NCBI RefSeq assembly: GCF_003201105.1
Contig: NZ_QICJ01000003.1
Span: 186,001-250,000, forward strand
Direction: 5' to 3'
DNA: 64,000 bases
DNA from: Dyella sp. AtDHG13
GTDB taxonomy: Bacteria > Pseudomonadota > Gammaproteobacteria > Xanthomonadales > Rhodanobacteraceae
Each line of letters starts with the position of its first letter. The stretch's first letter is position 1. A program made the position numbers and the translations under genes. The notes below the pieces were generated by a model that made no database searches, was not told the origin of the DNA, and saw only the letters and a program-made list of their open reading frames with translations. Of the stretch, positions 18,038 to 27,394 are shown piece after piece.

Positions 18038-18724
18038 TCAGGCAACCTTGCCTTCGAGCACGGCGACGCCGGCCAGCTCGGCGCGGAAACGGTCGCCGCG
18101 CTGCAGGGCCGATACCCCCGCCGGCGTGCCGGTAAAGATCAGGTCGCCAGCCTTCAGCTCAAACAGAGTGGACAGGATGGCGATGATCTCGTTCACGCCA
18201 TGCACCATGTCGCCGAGCCGGCCGTGCTGGCGTTGCTGGCCGTTGATTTCCAGCGTCAGCGCGGTGTCCGCGCCCAGCGTCACCTCGCCGGCCGGCCGCA
18301 GGGCGGACACCGGCGCCGAGTGGTCGAAGCCCTTGGCCACGTCCCACGGGTGGCTCTTGGCCTTGGCGATGGCCTGCAGGTCGCGGCGGGTCAGGTCCAG
18401 GCCCACGCCGTAGCCCCAGATGCGCTTGGCAGCTTCCTCGGCGGACAGGTCGTGCCCGCCGCCGCCCAGCGCCACCACCATCTCCACCTCGTGGTGCAGG
18501 TCCTGCGTGGCTTGCGGGTAGATGACGTCGGCGCCGTCGGTGACCACCGCATCGGCGGGCTTGGTGAAGAACAGCGGGGTATCCTTGTCCACCGTGGCGC
18601 CCATTTCGCGGGCGTGCTCGGCGTAGTTGCGGCCGATGCAGAAGATGCGGCGCACGGGAAAGCGCTGTTCGCTGCCGATGATGGGCAGGCTCGGAATCGC
18701 GGGGGGCGTGATGGCGTATGACAT
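18038..18724 (-). CDS. Fumarylacetoacetate hydrolase (FAH) family protein
   Basis: A 228-residue FAH-domain enzyme of the FAHD1/oxaloacetate decarboxylase/acylpyruvase type. Seen are IFCIGRNYAEHAREMG, PLFFTKPADAV, the metal-binding HHEVEMVVALGG, WGYGVGLDLTRRDLQ, KGFDHSAPVS and LKAGDLIFTGTPAGVS. These enzymes cleave C-C bonds of acylpyruvates or decarboxylate oxaloacetate with Mg2+ or Mn2+; the precise substrate cannot be read from sequence. The frame is open far upstream on the opposite strand of the ABC exporter, which is a shadow; the MSYAITPP start fits the family length. Confidence 0.9.
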   Translation of the reverse strand: MSYAITPPAIPSLPIIGSEQRFPVRRIFCIGRNYAEHAREMGATVDKDTPLFFTKPADAVVTDGADVIYPQATQDLHHEVEMVVALGGGGHDLSAEEAAKRIWGYGVGLDLTRRDLQAIAKAKSHPWDVAKGFDHSAPVSALRPAGEVTLGADTALTLEINGQQRQHGRLGDMVHGVNEIIAILSTLFELKAGDLIFTGTPAGVSALQRGDRFRAELAGVAVLEGKVA

Positions 18725-18839
18725 GGGGCGGAAGGGTACCATCCCGTGCCGTACGCGCCAGTCTGTTGTCATGTCAGCTTTTTTCGGGGACGGCTTGCGA
18801 GTACAACCGGCCCGGCTTTCGGCCCGCGGCATCGGTGGC

Positions 18840-18853
18840 GTGACATCTGTCAC
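18840..18853. promoter_or_regulatory. Perfect palindrome upstream of ABC efflux operon
   Basis: The sequence GTGACATCTGTCAC is a 14-base site with 6-bp arms and a 2-base centre. It lies in the 225-base divergent gap between the FAH gene and the adaptor gene, about 96 bases before the GTG of the latter. It looks like a dimeric regulator operator, but no regulator is encoded next to it. Confidence 0.4.
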
Positions 18854-18949
18854 CGCGTTTGACTGATGAGGGCCTCTGGAGGCGGCGCGGCCGCTCCAGC
18901 ATCGTGTGCACATAGATGAGGAACCGGCGGGGACCGGCAGGGAGAGCGT

Positions 18950-20197
18950 GTGGCGAATGCGGATCTGTTGAAGGAACTGCGCATCGAGAAACATTTGCGC
19001 GAAGAGCATGGCCAGAGCCCGGGGCGCTGGCCGTGGATCCTCGGCGGCGTGGTGCTCGTGCTGGCGGTCGCCGGGCTGGTGGCCTGGCTGGTGATGGGCC
19101 ATCGCGCCATCGAGGTGCAGACCGCGCAGGCGCAATCGCCGGTGGCCAATGCCGCGGCCGGCGCTGTGCTGCAGGCCACGGGCTATGTCACCGCGCGGCG
19201 GCAGGCCACGGTATCCGCGCAGATCACCGGCACGCTCACCGAGGTGCTGATCGAGGAAGGCGATCACGTGAAGCAGGGCCAGGTGGTGGCGCGGCTCGAC
19301 GACTCGCAGTACAAGGCGGCGCTGGAAGCCGCGCGCACGGCGGCGGCGGCGGCGCACGCGCTGGTGGCACAGTTCCAGGCCCAGCTTGCGCAGAACGAGC
19401 GCGACGCGGCGCGCAACGAGCAGCTCGCCACGCGCGGCCTGGTCGCCAAGCAGATCGCCGAACAATCGCGCACATTGGTCGATAGCACGCGCGCCCAGCT
19501 GATCTCGCAGCAACGCAACGCAGCGTCGGCGGACTCCCAGGTGGTCGAGGCCAAGGTCAATTTCGATTACTGCGTAATCCGCGCGCCATTCGACGGCGTG
19601 ATCACCACCAAGGACGCCCAGGTCGGCGAAATCGTTTCGCCGTTCTCCGCGGGCGGCGGTTTCACCCGCACCGGCATCGGCACCGTGGTCGACATGGATT
19701 CGCTGGAAGTGGACGTGGACGTCAACGAGGCCTACATCGGCCGCGTCAACCCGAGCATGCCCGCCGAGGCGGTGCTGGACGCCTATCCCGACTGGAAGAT
19801 TCCCGCCCACGTCATCGCCATTGTGCCTGCCGCCGACCGCGGCAAGGCGACCGTGAAGGTACGCGTGGCGATGGAGAAGAAGGATGCGCGCATCGTGCCC
19901 GACATGGGCGTGCGCGTGTCGTTCCTGGAACAGAAGCAGGACGAGCCCCAGGCGCAGGCGCCGCAAGGCGCGCTGGTGCCGACGGCGGCCATCGCCCAGC
20001 GCGACGGCCACGGCGTGGTGTTCATCGTCCGCGGCGACACCGTGCAGCAGCGCGGCGTGCCAGGCACGGCATCGAAAATCGGCGACCAGAGCCTGCTGCC
20101 GACAGGCGTGGACGTGGGCGACACCGTGGTGGTGTCGCCACCGGCGGAACTGAAGGACGGCGACCGCATCAAGAGCGCAGCCAAACCTGCGCAGTGA
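18950..20197 (+). CDS. HlyD/MacA-type adaptor of an ABC exporter
   Basis: A 415-residue membrane-fusion protein. A short cytoplasmic N-terminus is followed by one transmembrane helix (about 25-50, WPWILGGVVLVLAVAGLVAWLVMG), a lipoyl half (GYVTARRQATVSAQITGTL), a coiled-coil hairpin (about 120-195), a second lipoyl half (CVIRAPFDGVITTKDAQVGEIVSP) and barrel domains. It is the periplasmic link of a MacAB-like system with the ATPase and two permeases that follow. The GTG start has AGGGAG six bases upstream. The operon begins here. Confidence 0.9.
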   Translation: MANADLLKELRIEKHLREEHGQSPGRWPWILGGVVLVLAVAGLVAWLVMGHRAIEVQTAQAQSPVANAAAGAVLQATGYVTARRQATVSAQITGTLTEVLIEEGDHVKQGQVVARLDDSQYKAALEAARTAAAAAHALVAQFQAQLAQNERDAARNEQLATRGLVAKQIAEQSRTLVDSTRAQLISQQRNAASADSQVVEAKVNFDYCVIRAPFDGVITTKDAQVGEIVSPFSAGGGFTRTGIGTVVDMDSLEVDVDVNEAYIGRVNPSMPAEAVLDAYPDWKIPAHVIAIVPAADRGKATVKVRVAMEKKDARIVPDMGVRVSFLEQKQDEPQAQAPQGALVPTAAIAQRDGHGVVFIVRGDTVQQRGVPGTASKIGDQSLLPTGVDVGDTVVVSPPAELKDGDRIKSAAKPAQ

Positions 20198-20267
20198 TCG
20201 GTAGCAGCGCGTGATCGGGAGCATCGCCACCGGCGATGCCTGGCAATTCGCATCGGGAGCTACAGCC

Positions 20268-20954
20268 ATGGGCACGTTGATCGAAACCCGCGACCTTTCC
20301 AAGGTGTACGAACGCGGCAAGCAGAAAGTGGAAGTGCTGCACCACATCAACCTGGACATCGCCGAAGGCGACTTCCTCGCGCTGATGGGTCCGTCCGGTT
20401 CGGGCAAGACCACCTTGCTCAATCTCATCGGTGGCCTCGATACGCCGACCGGCGGCAGCATCACCGTCGCCGGCCAGCGCCTGGATCAGCTCAGCGGCGG
20501 GCAGCTCGCCAAGTGGCGCGCCGCGCACGTGGGCTTCGTGTTCCAGTTCTACAACCTGATGCCGATGCTCTCCGCGCAGCGCAACGTGGAACTGCCGCTG
20601 CTGCTCACCAAGCTGTCCGCCGCGCAGCGTCGCAAGAACGCATCCATCGCGCTGCAACTGGTGGGCCTGGGCGAGCGCGCCTCGCACAAGCCCAGCGAAC
20701 TCTCCGGCGGCCAGCAGCAGCGCGTGGCGATCGCGCGCGCCATCGTGTCCGACCCGACCTTGCTGGTGTGCGACGAACCCACCGGCGACCTGGATCGCCA
20801 GTCCGCCGAGGAAGTGCTCGGCCTGCTGCGCGTGCTCAACCGCGAACACGGCAAGACCATCGTGATGGTCACGCACGATCCCAAGGCCGCCGAGTACGCC
20901 AACCACACGCTTCATCTGGACAAGGGCACGCTGGTCGAACAGGCCGTGGCGTGA
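20268..20954 (+). CDS. ABC transporter ATP-binding protein (MacB/LolD type)
   Basis: A 228-residue ABC ATPase. Walker A is GPSGSGKTT, the Q-loop is in [12 protein letters not shown], the signature is [14 protein letters not shown], Walker B is [12 protein letters not shown], and the switch His is in [13 protein letters not shown]. The MacB/LolD subfamily works with FtsX-like permeases to move substrates from the periplasm rather than across the inner membrane. The ATG at 20268, preceded by GGGAG, is preferred to an upstream GTG in frame because family members start at [11 protein letters not shown]. Confidence 0.93.
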   Translation: MGTLIETRDLSKVYERGKQKVEVLHHINLDIAEGDFLALMGPSGSGKTTLLNLIGGLDTPTGGSITVAGQRLDQLSGGQLAKWRAAHVGFVFQFYNLMPMLSAQRNVELPLLLTKLSAAQRRKNASIALQLVGLGERASHKPSELSGGQQQRVAIARAIVSDPTLLVCDEPTGDLDRQSAEEVLGLLRVLNREHGKTIVMVTHDPKAAEYANHTLHLDKGTLVEQAVA

Positions 20955-20964
20955 GGATGCGACG

Positions 20965-22131
20965 ATGAAATATCTCCATCTCATCTGGGCGGCGCTGTTC
21001 CGGCGCAAGACCCGCACGATACTCACGCTGGTATCGATCATTGCCGCGTTCCTGCTGTTCGGCATGCTCGATGCGGTGCGTACCTCGTTCAACCAGGCAG
21101 GCCAGAGCGCCAATGGCGCGCAGCGCCTGCAGACGGGCTCCAAGCTGTCATTCATCCAGACCTTGCCGCAATCGCTGGAACAGCAGATTGCGCAGGTGCC
21201 GGGCGTGAAGATGGTGACCTACGCCAACTGGTTCGGCGGCGCCTACCAGGATCCGCACAACCAGGTCTTCAGCTTCGCGGTGGAACCCAACTACATCGAC
21301 CTGTATCCCGAGATCGAGGTGAACCCGGCCGAGCGCAAGGCATTTGACGACACGCGCACCGGCGTGCTCGTCGGCGAGGCGCTGGCGAAGCGGTTCAACT
21401 GGAAGGTGGGCGACAAGATTCCGCTGCAGTCCACCATCTTCCCGAATCGCCAGGGCAGCAAGAACTGGACGTTCGACATCGTGGGCATCCTGCATTCCAA
21501 GGACAAGAAGTCCGGCGGCTTCTACGACCAGATGCTGCTGCTGCACTGGAAGTACTTCGACGAAACCACGCCGTTCAATCGCGGGCAGGTGGGTTGGTAC
21601 GTCACGCGCGTGAGCGACGTGAACCAGGCTGACCGCGTGGCCAAGGCCATCGATGCGATTTCCGCGAACTCAGACCACGAAACGCGCACGCAGACCGAAC
21701 AGGCCGCCACCGCGAACTGGATGAAGCAGCTGGCGGATATCGGCCTGATCGTGGGCTCGATCATGGGCGCCGTGTTCTTCACCCTGCTGCTGCTCTCGGG
21801 CAACACCATGATGCAGGCGGTGCGCGAGCGCACCAGCGAGCTGGCGGTGCTCAAGACGATCGGCTTCTCCAACCACGCGGTGCTCGGCATCGTGTTGGCG
21901 GAATCCGTGCTGTTGCTCTTGCTCGGCGGCGTGATCGGCCTGGCGATTGCATCGCTGATCATTCCGGCGATCAGCGCCGGCAGCGGCGGCATGCTCAACC
22001 TGCCGGTGGTCGGCGCCAGCAGCTGGATCCTTGGCGTGGTGCTGATGATAGCCATCGGCCTGCTGGTGGGCGCGTTGCCGGCCATACGGGCGATGCGCTT
22101 GAACATCGTCGACGCGCTCGCGGGCCGCTGA
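20965..22131 (+). CDS. FtsX-like ABC permease, first subunit
   Basis: A 388-residue permease. One N-terminal transmembrane helix (RTILTLVSIIAAFLLFGML) is followed by a MacB periplasmic core of about 230 residues. The FtsX domain with three helices follows (about 275-385, IGLIVGSIMGAVFFTLLLLSGNTM; VLKTIGFSNHAVLGIVLAES; ILGVVLMIAIGLLVGALPAIRAMRL). Together with the next gene it would form a heterodimeric permease for the ATPase encoded 10 bases upstream. Substrate unknown. Confidence 0.9.
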   Translation: MKYLHLIWAALFRRKTRTILTLVSIIAAFLLFGMLDAVRTSFNQAGQSANGAQRLQTGSKLSFIQTLPQSLEQQIAQVPGVKMVTYANWFGGAYQDPHNQVFSFAVEPNYIDLYPEIEVNPAERKAFDDTRTGVLVGEALAKRFNWKVGDKIPLQSTIFPNRQGSKNWTFDIVGILHSKDKKSGGFYDQMLLLHWKYFDETTPFNRGQVGWYVTRVSDVNQADRVAKAIDAISANSDHETRTQTEQAATANWMKQLADIGLIVGSIMGAVFFTLLLLSGNTMMQAVRERTSELAVLKTIGFSNHAVLGIVLAESVLLLLLGGVIGLAIASLIIPAISAGSGGMLNLPVVGASSWILGVVLMIAIGLLVGALPAIRAMRLNIVDALAGR

Positions 22132-22141
22132 GGAGAGCGAC

Positions 22142-23461
22142 ATGAATAATTTCCTGATCAATCTCGGTCTGCTCGTTCTTGTGGTCGCGGCGATTGCCTT
22201 CTGGATTGCCTTGCCATGGCAGGGCGCCATCGTGCTGGTCCTGCTGTTCGCGCTGTGGATGGCGTTCACGCGCTCTGGTCGGCGCGCCGCGTCGGTGGCG
22301 AGCGTCGGCATCAGCACGCTGGGCCAGCGCGTGGGTTCGTCGGCCGTCATCGTGATCGGCATCGCCGGCGTGGTGGGCGTGCTGGTGGCGCTGCTGGCCA
22401 TGGGCGAGGGTTACGGCGAAACGCTGCGCAAGACCGGCAGCGCCGACACCGCCATCGTGATGCGCGGCTCGTCTGCCGCCGAAGTGATGTCCGTGCTCGA
22501 CCACGACAGCGTCACGCTGATTCCGCAGGCCACCGGCATCGCCAAGGATGCCAAGGGCCAGCCCATCGCCTCGCCCGAAATCGTCGTGGCGGCCAATCTT
22601 CCGCTCAAGGGTGGCACGGCGGACGACGAAGGCAGCGTGCAGTTGCGTGGTGTCGGCGAGCAGGCCTGGGCCGTGCGTCCCAACGTGAAGATCATCGAGG
22701 GCCGCAACTTCCAGCCCGGCATGCGCGAGCTGATCGTGGGCAAGGGCGCGGCCAAGCAGTTCGACGGGCTCGCGCCCGGCCGCACGATCAAGCTGGGCAA
22801 CCAGCAGTGGACGGTGGTCGGCGTATTCGCCTCGGGCGATGCGATGGACTCCGAAGTGTGGGGCGACGCCAGCGTGGTGGCCGATACCTATCGGCGTGGC
22901 AGCAGCCGCGCGTCGGTCATGGTGCGGCTCACCGATCCCAAGGCGTACGACGCCTTCAAGAAGGAGCTGGAAGACAACCCGCAGCTCAAGGTCGATGTCA
23001 GCACCACGCTGGACTACTTCAGCAAGCAATCGGAAGGCATGACCAAGGTCATCCGCGTGATGGGCATTTCGGTGGGCCTGATCATGGCGATCGGCGCGAT
23101 GTTCGGCGCGCTCAACACCATGTTCGCCGCCGTCGCCTCGCGTGCGCGGGAGATCGCCACGCTGCGTGCCATTGGCTTCCGCGGGTTCCCCGTGGTCGTG
23201 GCGGTGATGCTGGAAACCATGCTGCTCGCACTGATCGGCGGCGTGCTCGGCGGCCTGCTCGCGTGGCTGATCTTCAACGGCTACAGCGCCTCGACACTGG
23301 CGGCTGGCACGGTAGGCAAGCTGAGCTTCGAGCTGCGCGTGTCGCCGGAACTGCTGTGGACGGGCCTGAAGTGGGCGTTGGCCATCGGCTTTATCGGCGG
23401 CCTCTACCCGGCCGTGCGTGCGGCACGCCTGCCGGTGACGACGGCATTGCGCGAGCTTTGA
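22142..23461 (+). CDS. FtsX-like ABC permease, second subunit
   Basis: A 439-residue permease paralogous in layout to the preceding gene. It has two hydrophobic stretches at the start (NFLINLGLLVLVVAAIAFWI and IVLVLLFALWMAF), then the MacB-type helix (SSAVIVIGIAGVVGVLVALLAMGEG). A periplasmic core and a C-terminal FtsX domain follow (RVMGISVGLIMAIGAMFGALNTM; EIATLRAIGFRG; IGFIGGLYPAVRAARLPVTTAL). It starts 10 bases after the first permease stop, preceded by GAGGAGAG, and ends the operon before a strong terminator. Confidence 0.9.
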   Translation: MNNFLINLGLLVLVVAAIAFWIALPWQGAIVLVLLFALWMAFTRSGRRAASVASVGISTLGQRVGSSAVIVIGIAGVVGVLVALLAMGEGYGETLRKTGSADTAIVMRGSSAAEVMSVLDHDSVTLIPQATGIAKDAKGQPIASPEIVVAANLPLKGGTADDEGSVQLRGVGEQAWAVRPNVKIIEGRNFQPGMRELIVGKGAAKQFDGLAPGRTIKLGNQQWTVVGVFASGDAMDSEVWGDASVVADTYRRGSSRASVMVRLTDPKAYDAFKKELEDNPQLKVDVSTTLDYFSKQSEGMTKVIRVMGISVGLIMAIGAMFGALNTMFAAVASRAREIATLRAIGFRGFPVVVAVMLETMLLALIGGVLGGLLAWLIFNGYSASTLAAGTVGKLSFELRVSPELLWTGLKWALAIGFIGGLYPAVRAARLPVTTALREL

Positions 23462-23483
23462 TCGTCGCGTGAGGCAAACAAGA

Positions 23484-23509
23484 GGGCGCAGCGAAGGCTG
23501 CGCCCTTTT
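23484..23509 (+). terminator. Intrinsic terminator after ABC exporter operon
   Basis: GGGCGCAGC-GAAG-GCTGCGCCC forms a 9-bp stem followed by TTTT, 22 bases after the second permease stop and just before the 3' end of the convergent atoE-like gene. Confidence 0.9.
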
Positions 23510-23515
23510 CATTGG

Positions 23516-24928
23516 CTACGGCATGACGGGCGGCACGTACGTCAGCGTCAGGCCCAGCACCCACAGCAAGCCCAGCACCAGCGGCACGTGCACCACCAGC
23601 TGCATGAAGGTGAAGCCCACCACGTCGCGCGCCTTCAGTCCCAGCACGCCGAGCAGTGGCAGCATCCAGAACGGATTGACCAGGTTGGGCAGGGCTTCCG
23701 CGGCGTTGTACACCTGCACCGCCCAGCCCAGGTGCACATGCAGGTCGTTCGCCGCCTGCATCACATAAGGCGCTTCCACCAGCCACTTGCCACCACCCGA
23801 AGGCACGAAGAAGCCGAGCACGGACGAATAGACGCCCATCACCAGCGGGAATGTATCCGTGGTGGCGATGTGCACGAACAAGCCCGACAGGCGATGCGAC
23901 AGCGTCACATCGCCCACGCCGGGCGCATGCGTGAGCAAGGCGGCAATGCCGCCATACAACGGAAACTGGATCAGCACGCCCGCCGTGCTGGGCACGGCCC
24001 GCGCCACGGCGTTGAGGAAACTGCGTGGCCGCCAGTGCAGCAGCAGACCCGCGGTGAGAAACAGGAAGTTGTAGGTATTGAGGTTGGCGATGGCCGTGAC
24101 CACCGGCTTGTTGGCGAACTCGTAGCCCAACCAGCCGAGCCCGAGCAGGCCGATCAGCACCGAGAGCAGCGGGCTGTATTCCAGCCATTCGCCGGGACGT
24201 TGCCGCGGGGGCAGGGCAGGCGTCGAGGTATCGACGACGCCGAAATCATCCGCCGTGCGCGCGCTGCGATCCGACGGCGCAGTGAGCCAGCACACCAACA
24301 GCGACACCGCGATAAGCACGGCGGTCAACACCAGCGACTGCCACAGGAAAATCGTCTCGCTGAAAGGCAGCACGCCGGTGATGTTGATCAACCCCGGCGG
24401 CATGCTCTTGGGGTTGGCCTGCAACTGCGCCGCGGAAGACGACAACCCCATCGCCCATACCGCACCCAGGCCCAGGTAGGCGGCGGCGCCTGCAGCGCGG
24501 TAGTCCATGCGCAGATCGTCGCGACGCGCCAATGCACGCACGAGCAGCCCGCCGAACACCAGCGAGAAGCCCCACGACAACAGCGACGCCAGCATGCTGA
24601 TCAAGCCCACATAGCAGATCGCGCCGCGACCCGTTTTCGGCGCGCGTGCCAGCCACTCGATGAAGCGTGCGACCACCGGCGCGGTGGCGACCACGTAGCC
24701 GCCGATCACCACGAAGGCCATCTGCATGGTGAAGGGGATCAGGCTCCAGAAACCGTCGCCGAACGCGTTCACGGTAACGCTGGGCGAGGCGCCGAAGGCC
24801 ATCGCGGCGATGGCGACGACGATCACGCCCAGCGCGGCGAACACCCAGGCGTCGGGAAACCATTTCTCCGACCAAGCTGCACTGCGCAGCGCGGCGCGGG
24901 CCATCAGACCTTCGTTCGTCGCATTCAT
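23516..24928 (-). CDS. Short-chain fatty acid transporter (AtoE family)
   Basis: A 470-residue integral membrane protein with about 12 hydrophobic helices, matching the AtoE/short-chain fatty acid:proton symporter family. Recognisable blocks are EKWFPDAWVFAALGVIVVAIAAM, PFTMQMAFVVIGGYVVATAP, SWGFSLVFGGLLVRALARR, GLGAVWAMGLSSSAAQLQANP and FFVPSGGGKWLVEAPYVMQAA. It would import butyrate-like acids for beta-oxidation. It stands alone, with the EamA gene upstream on the same strand after about 77 bases. Confidence 0.88.
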   Translation of the reverse strand: MNATNEGLMARAALRSAAWSEKWFPDAWVFAALGVIVVAIAAMAFGASPSVTVNAFGDGFWSLIPFTMQMAFVVIGGYVVATAPVVARFIEWLARAPKTGRGAICYVGLISMLASLLSWGFSLVFGGLLVRALARRDDLRMDYRAAGAAAYLGLGAVWAMGLSSSAAQLQANPKSMPPGLINITGVLPFSETIFLWQSLVLTAVLIAVSLLVCWLTAPSDRSARTADDFGVVDTSTPALPPRQRPGEWLEYSPLLSVLIGLLGLGWLGYEFANKPVVTAIANLNTYNFLFLTAGLLLHWRPRSFLNAVARAVPSTAGVLIQFPLYGGIAALLTHAPGVGDVTLSHRLSGLFVHIATTDTFPLVMGVYSSVLGFFVPSGGGKWLVEAPYVMQAANDLHVHLGWAVQVYNAAEALPNLVNPFWMLPLLGVLGLKARDVVGFTFMQLVVHVPLVLGLLWVLGLTLTYVPPVMP

Positions 24929-25005
24929 CGGCGTGTCCCCATGCGGATCGGGGCATGGTGGTCGCCCCGCCGCGTGCGAGGCAAGCCCACCAAGGTCGAA
25001 ACGCG

Positions 25006-25920
25006 TCAGCGGCGCTGGCGCGCCAGCGTGATGGCGCCCACGCCCAACAGGATGATGGCCATGCCGATCAGGTCATACGGCCCCACGCTCTCGCCGGCGA
25101 GCAGCACGCCGAACAGCACGGCCACCGGCGGGTTCACGTAGGCGTAGCTGGTCGCCAGCGCCGGGCGCGCGTGCTTGAGCACGTATAGGAAGGCGCTGAA
25201 CGCGATGATGGAGCCGAACACCGCCAGATACACCAATGCAACGGTGGCGCGCACGGTGGGGTGTTCCGGCAATCGCTCGCCGCTGGCGAAGCCCACGCCC
25301 AGCATGGCGACACTGGCGCAGAGCATTTGCGCGGCCGTGTTCATCGGTCCGGCAGGCATGTCCTGCCGGCGGCTCCAGGTCGCGCCGAAGGCCCAGCTCA
25401 TGGCGGCCACCAGCAGTGCGATGGCCCCGATGCGCGAGCCGGAAAGGCCGCTGCCCAGGTTCAGCACGATCACGCCGACGAAACCAATCACCAGGCCCAC
25501 GGTTTCGCGCCGCGACGGCCATTCACCGTAAAGGCCGGAGAACAGCGCGGCGAACAGCGGCATGCTGGCGACGGCGACCGCCGCGATGCCCGAGCTCACG
25601 CGTTCCTCGGCAAAACACACCAAGCCGTTGCCGAAGCCCAGCAGCAGGATGCCGGTGACGGCCGCATTGCGCCATTGGCGCGCCGTCGGCATGGCCACAC
25701 CGCGCAGCCGCAGGAAGCCGAACAACGCCACGCCCGCGCCAAGAAAACGCAGGCCGGCGAGCAGGAACGGCGGGTAGCTTTCCAGCGCGTAGCGGATGCC
25801 CAGATAGGTCGAGCCCCAGATGATGTACAGCGCAAACAGGCCCAACGGCACCAGCACGCGGGCGTCGGCAAAGGGCGAAGTCGCCGCGGGCGCGGCGTTG
25901 GCGGTCGTCGTGTCGGTCAT
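25006..25920 (-). CDS. EamA/DMT-family exporter (YedA-like)
   Basis: A 304-residue drug/metabolite transporter with ten predicted helices in two EamA repeats. The opening LFALYIIWGSTYLGIRYALESYPPFLLAGLRFLGAG is typical for YedA-like members, as is ATSYAYVNPPVAVLFGVLLAGE in the second repeat. Likely exports amino acids or small metabolites; the substrate is not predictable. The chosen ATG gives MTDTTTANA; another Met seven codons upstream is possible. Confidence 0.88.
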   Translation of the reverse strand: MTDTTTANAAPAATSPFADARVLVPLGLFALYIIWGSTYLGIRYALESYPPFLLAGLRFLGAGVALFGFLRLRGVAMPTARQWRNAAVTGILLLGFGNGLVCFAEERVSSGIAAVAVASMPLFAALFSGLYGEWPSRRETVGLVIGFVGVIVLNLGSGLSGSRIGAIALLVAAMSWAFGATWSRRQDMPAGPMNTAAQMLCASVAMLGVGFASGERLPEHPTVRATVALVYLAVFGSIIAFSAFLYVLKHARPALATSYAYVNPPVAVLFGVLLAGESVGPYDLIGMAIILLGVGAITLARQRR

Positions 25921-26046
25921 GGCAGGGTGCGCGGGGAGCATCGCGGGGCGGATGCCGCCTAGAGTTTACAGGCACAGCAACACTAATCCGGGCGAAGCCA
26001 TGGCAGAAGCGAGGCTTCCGCAAGGTAGTCTTGAATACCGCTCAAG

Positions 26047-26931
26047 TCAGGCGGCCGAGCGCTTTCGCTGCGGTTCGTCGCGGTGCTGCTCGCTGGCCAG
26101 CAGTTCGCGCTTGCGCTCCACGCCCCAGCGCCAACCGCCCAGCGAGCCGTCTTCGCGCACGATGCGATGGCACGGCACGATGAGGGCCAGCCGATTGTTG
26201 CCGCAGGCGTTGCCAATGGCCCGCGCCGCTCTGGGCATGCCCAATTCCGCGGCCAGTTCGCCGTAGCTCTTGGTGGTGCCGGCGGGGATGCGCGTCAACG
26301 CGTTCCATACGCGCCACTGGAAGGCGGTGGCGGCGACATCGAGCGGTGGCAGCTCCGGCGCGGCGGCGTGGCTCCAGCCCAGTTCGCTGGCGATGCGGGC
26401 AATCACCGCATCCAGCCATTCCTCGCGGCCGGCGTCCACGCGTTCCAGCGAGGCCTTGGGAAATTCGTTCGCCAGCCGCTCTGTAAGCTCCGCATCCGTA
26501 TCGCCCAGCGTCACCGAGCAGATGCCGCGCGATGTCGTGGCCACCAGCAGGCGGCCCAGCGGGGTGGCGGTGGTGGTGTAGCGGATATCCGCGCCGGCAC
26601 CGCCGGCCCGATAACTGGCGGGCGTCATGCCGAGCAGGCGGTCGCTGTGCTCGTAGACGCGGCTGCCGGAGCCGAAGCCGGCGTCGTACACCGCATCCGT
26701 CACCGCGGCGCCCTTGCGCAGGGCGTTCTTCAGCTGGCCGAAACGGCGGGCGCGGTGATACTCGGCCGGGCTCATGCCATAGCGGCGGCGAAAGGCGCGC
26801 TGCAGGTGGCTGGGGCTGAGGCTGGCGGCCTCGGCCAGTGCTTGCAGGGTCGGGGCTTCGTCCGCGCGTTCCAGCAGCTGGCGAACGTGTTCTAGCGTGG
26901 TTTCGTTGGCACGGGCGTTCATGATCGACAT
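26047..26931 (-). CDS. Ada-like AraC regulator / methylated-DNA-[protein]-cysteine methyltransferase
   Basis: An approximately 294-residue two-domain protein. An AraC-type HTH lies at about residues 15-105 (LQALAEAASLSPSHLQRAFRRRYGMSPAEYHRARR; VTDAVYDAGFGSGSRVYEHSDRLLGMTPASYRAGG). It is followed by a DNA-methyltransferase-1 domain with the alkyl-acceptor motif IVPCHRIV near residue 255. It repairs O6-alkylguanine by transferring the alkyl group to that Cys. It lacks the N-terminal zinc/Cys domain of E. coli Ada that senses methyl-phosphotriesters, so activation by that route is not expected. Start is uncertain between two Met codons three residues apart. Confidence 0.9.
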   Translation of the reverse strand: MSIMNARANETTLEHVRQLLERADEAPTLQALAEAASLSPSHLQRAFRRRYGMSPAEYHRARRFGQLKNALRKGAAVTDAVYDAGFGSGSRVYEHSDRLLGMTPASYRAGGAGADIRYTTTATPLGRLLVATTSRGICSVTLGDTDAELTERLANEFPKASLERVDAGREEWLDAVIARIASELGWSHAAAPELPPLDVAATAFQWRVWNALTRIPAGTTKSYGELAAELGMPRAARAIGNACGNNRLALIVPCHRIVREDGSLGGWRWGVERKRELLASEQHRDEPQRKRSAA

Positions 26932-27043
26932 CCGGTGAACTGATGCGTCCAGCCTAGTGCCGCTGTCCTAGCGCAGCCATCCGGATCTTGCGCCGATAAT
27001 TCTCAGCCGAGCAGGGGTCTCAGTAGCCCCCGAACCGCCAGGC

Positions 27044-27316
27044 TCAATGGGCGGCGTGGCGCGTCTGGCGCAGAACCACGAATTCGCCCTCGATCACCTC
27101 GGGCTTGTGGCTGTGGGCGCCCGCAGGCGACACAACGCCACGCTTGCGCGACCATTGGCGCAGGGCGAACACCAGGGCGCCGCCCACCAGCAAGACGCCG
27201 GCCACCACCAGGCCAAACACCATCAGCACGCCGACCACGGCCAGCCCGATCAGCAGGGACAGGGCGCGGACCAGCGGGTGGCGGGAACGACGCGGCATGG
27301 GCAGTGAAAAGCGCAT
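27044..27316 (-). CDS. Small membrane protein of unknown function
   Basis: A 90-residue protein (or 84 if the second Met, MPRRSRHP, is used). A basic N-terminus is followed by a long hydrophobic region that can form two helices (LLIGLAVVGVLMVFGLVVAGVLLVGGALVFAL), then a basic, His-containing cytoplasmic tail ending in VIEGEFVVLRQTRH. The composition and positive-inside pattern support a real gene. It is transcribed divergently from the Rieske ferredoxin gene, 78 bases apart. No function is known to me. Confidence 0.65.
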   Translation of the reverse strand: MRFSLPMPRRSRHPLVRALSLLIGLAVVGVLMVFGLVVAGVLLVGGALVFALRQWSRKRGVVSPAGAHSHKPEVIEGEFVVLRQTRHAAH

Positions 27317-27394
27317 GTGTTAAAAATCCGTGTGATAAAATCAACGACTTACATGCGTAACGATGGGGCCTTACGGCCAAAGAGGCAAGTGCCT

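Noticed and set aside
18725..20464. Long upstream extension of the FAH hydrolase frame
   Set aside because: Antisense to the ABC adaptor; the FAH domain and family length begin at MSYAITPP.
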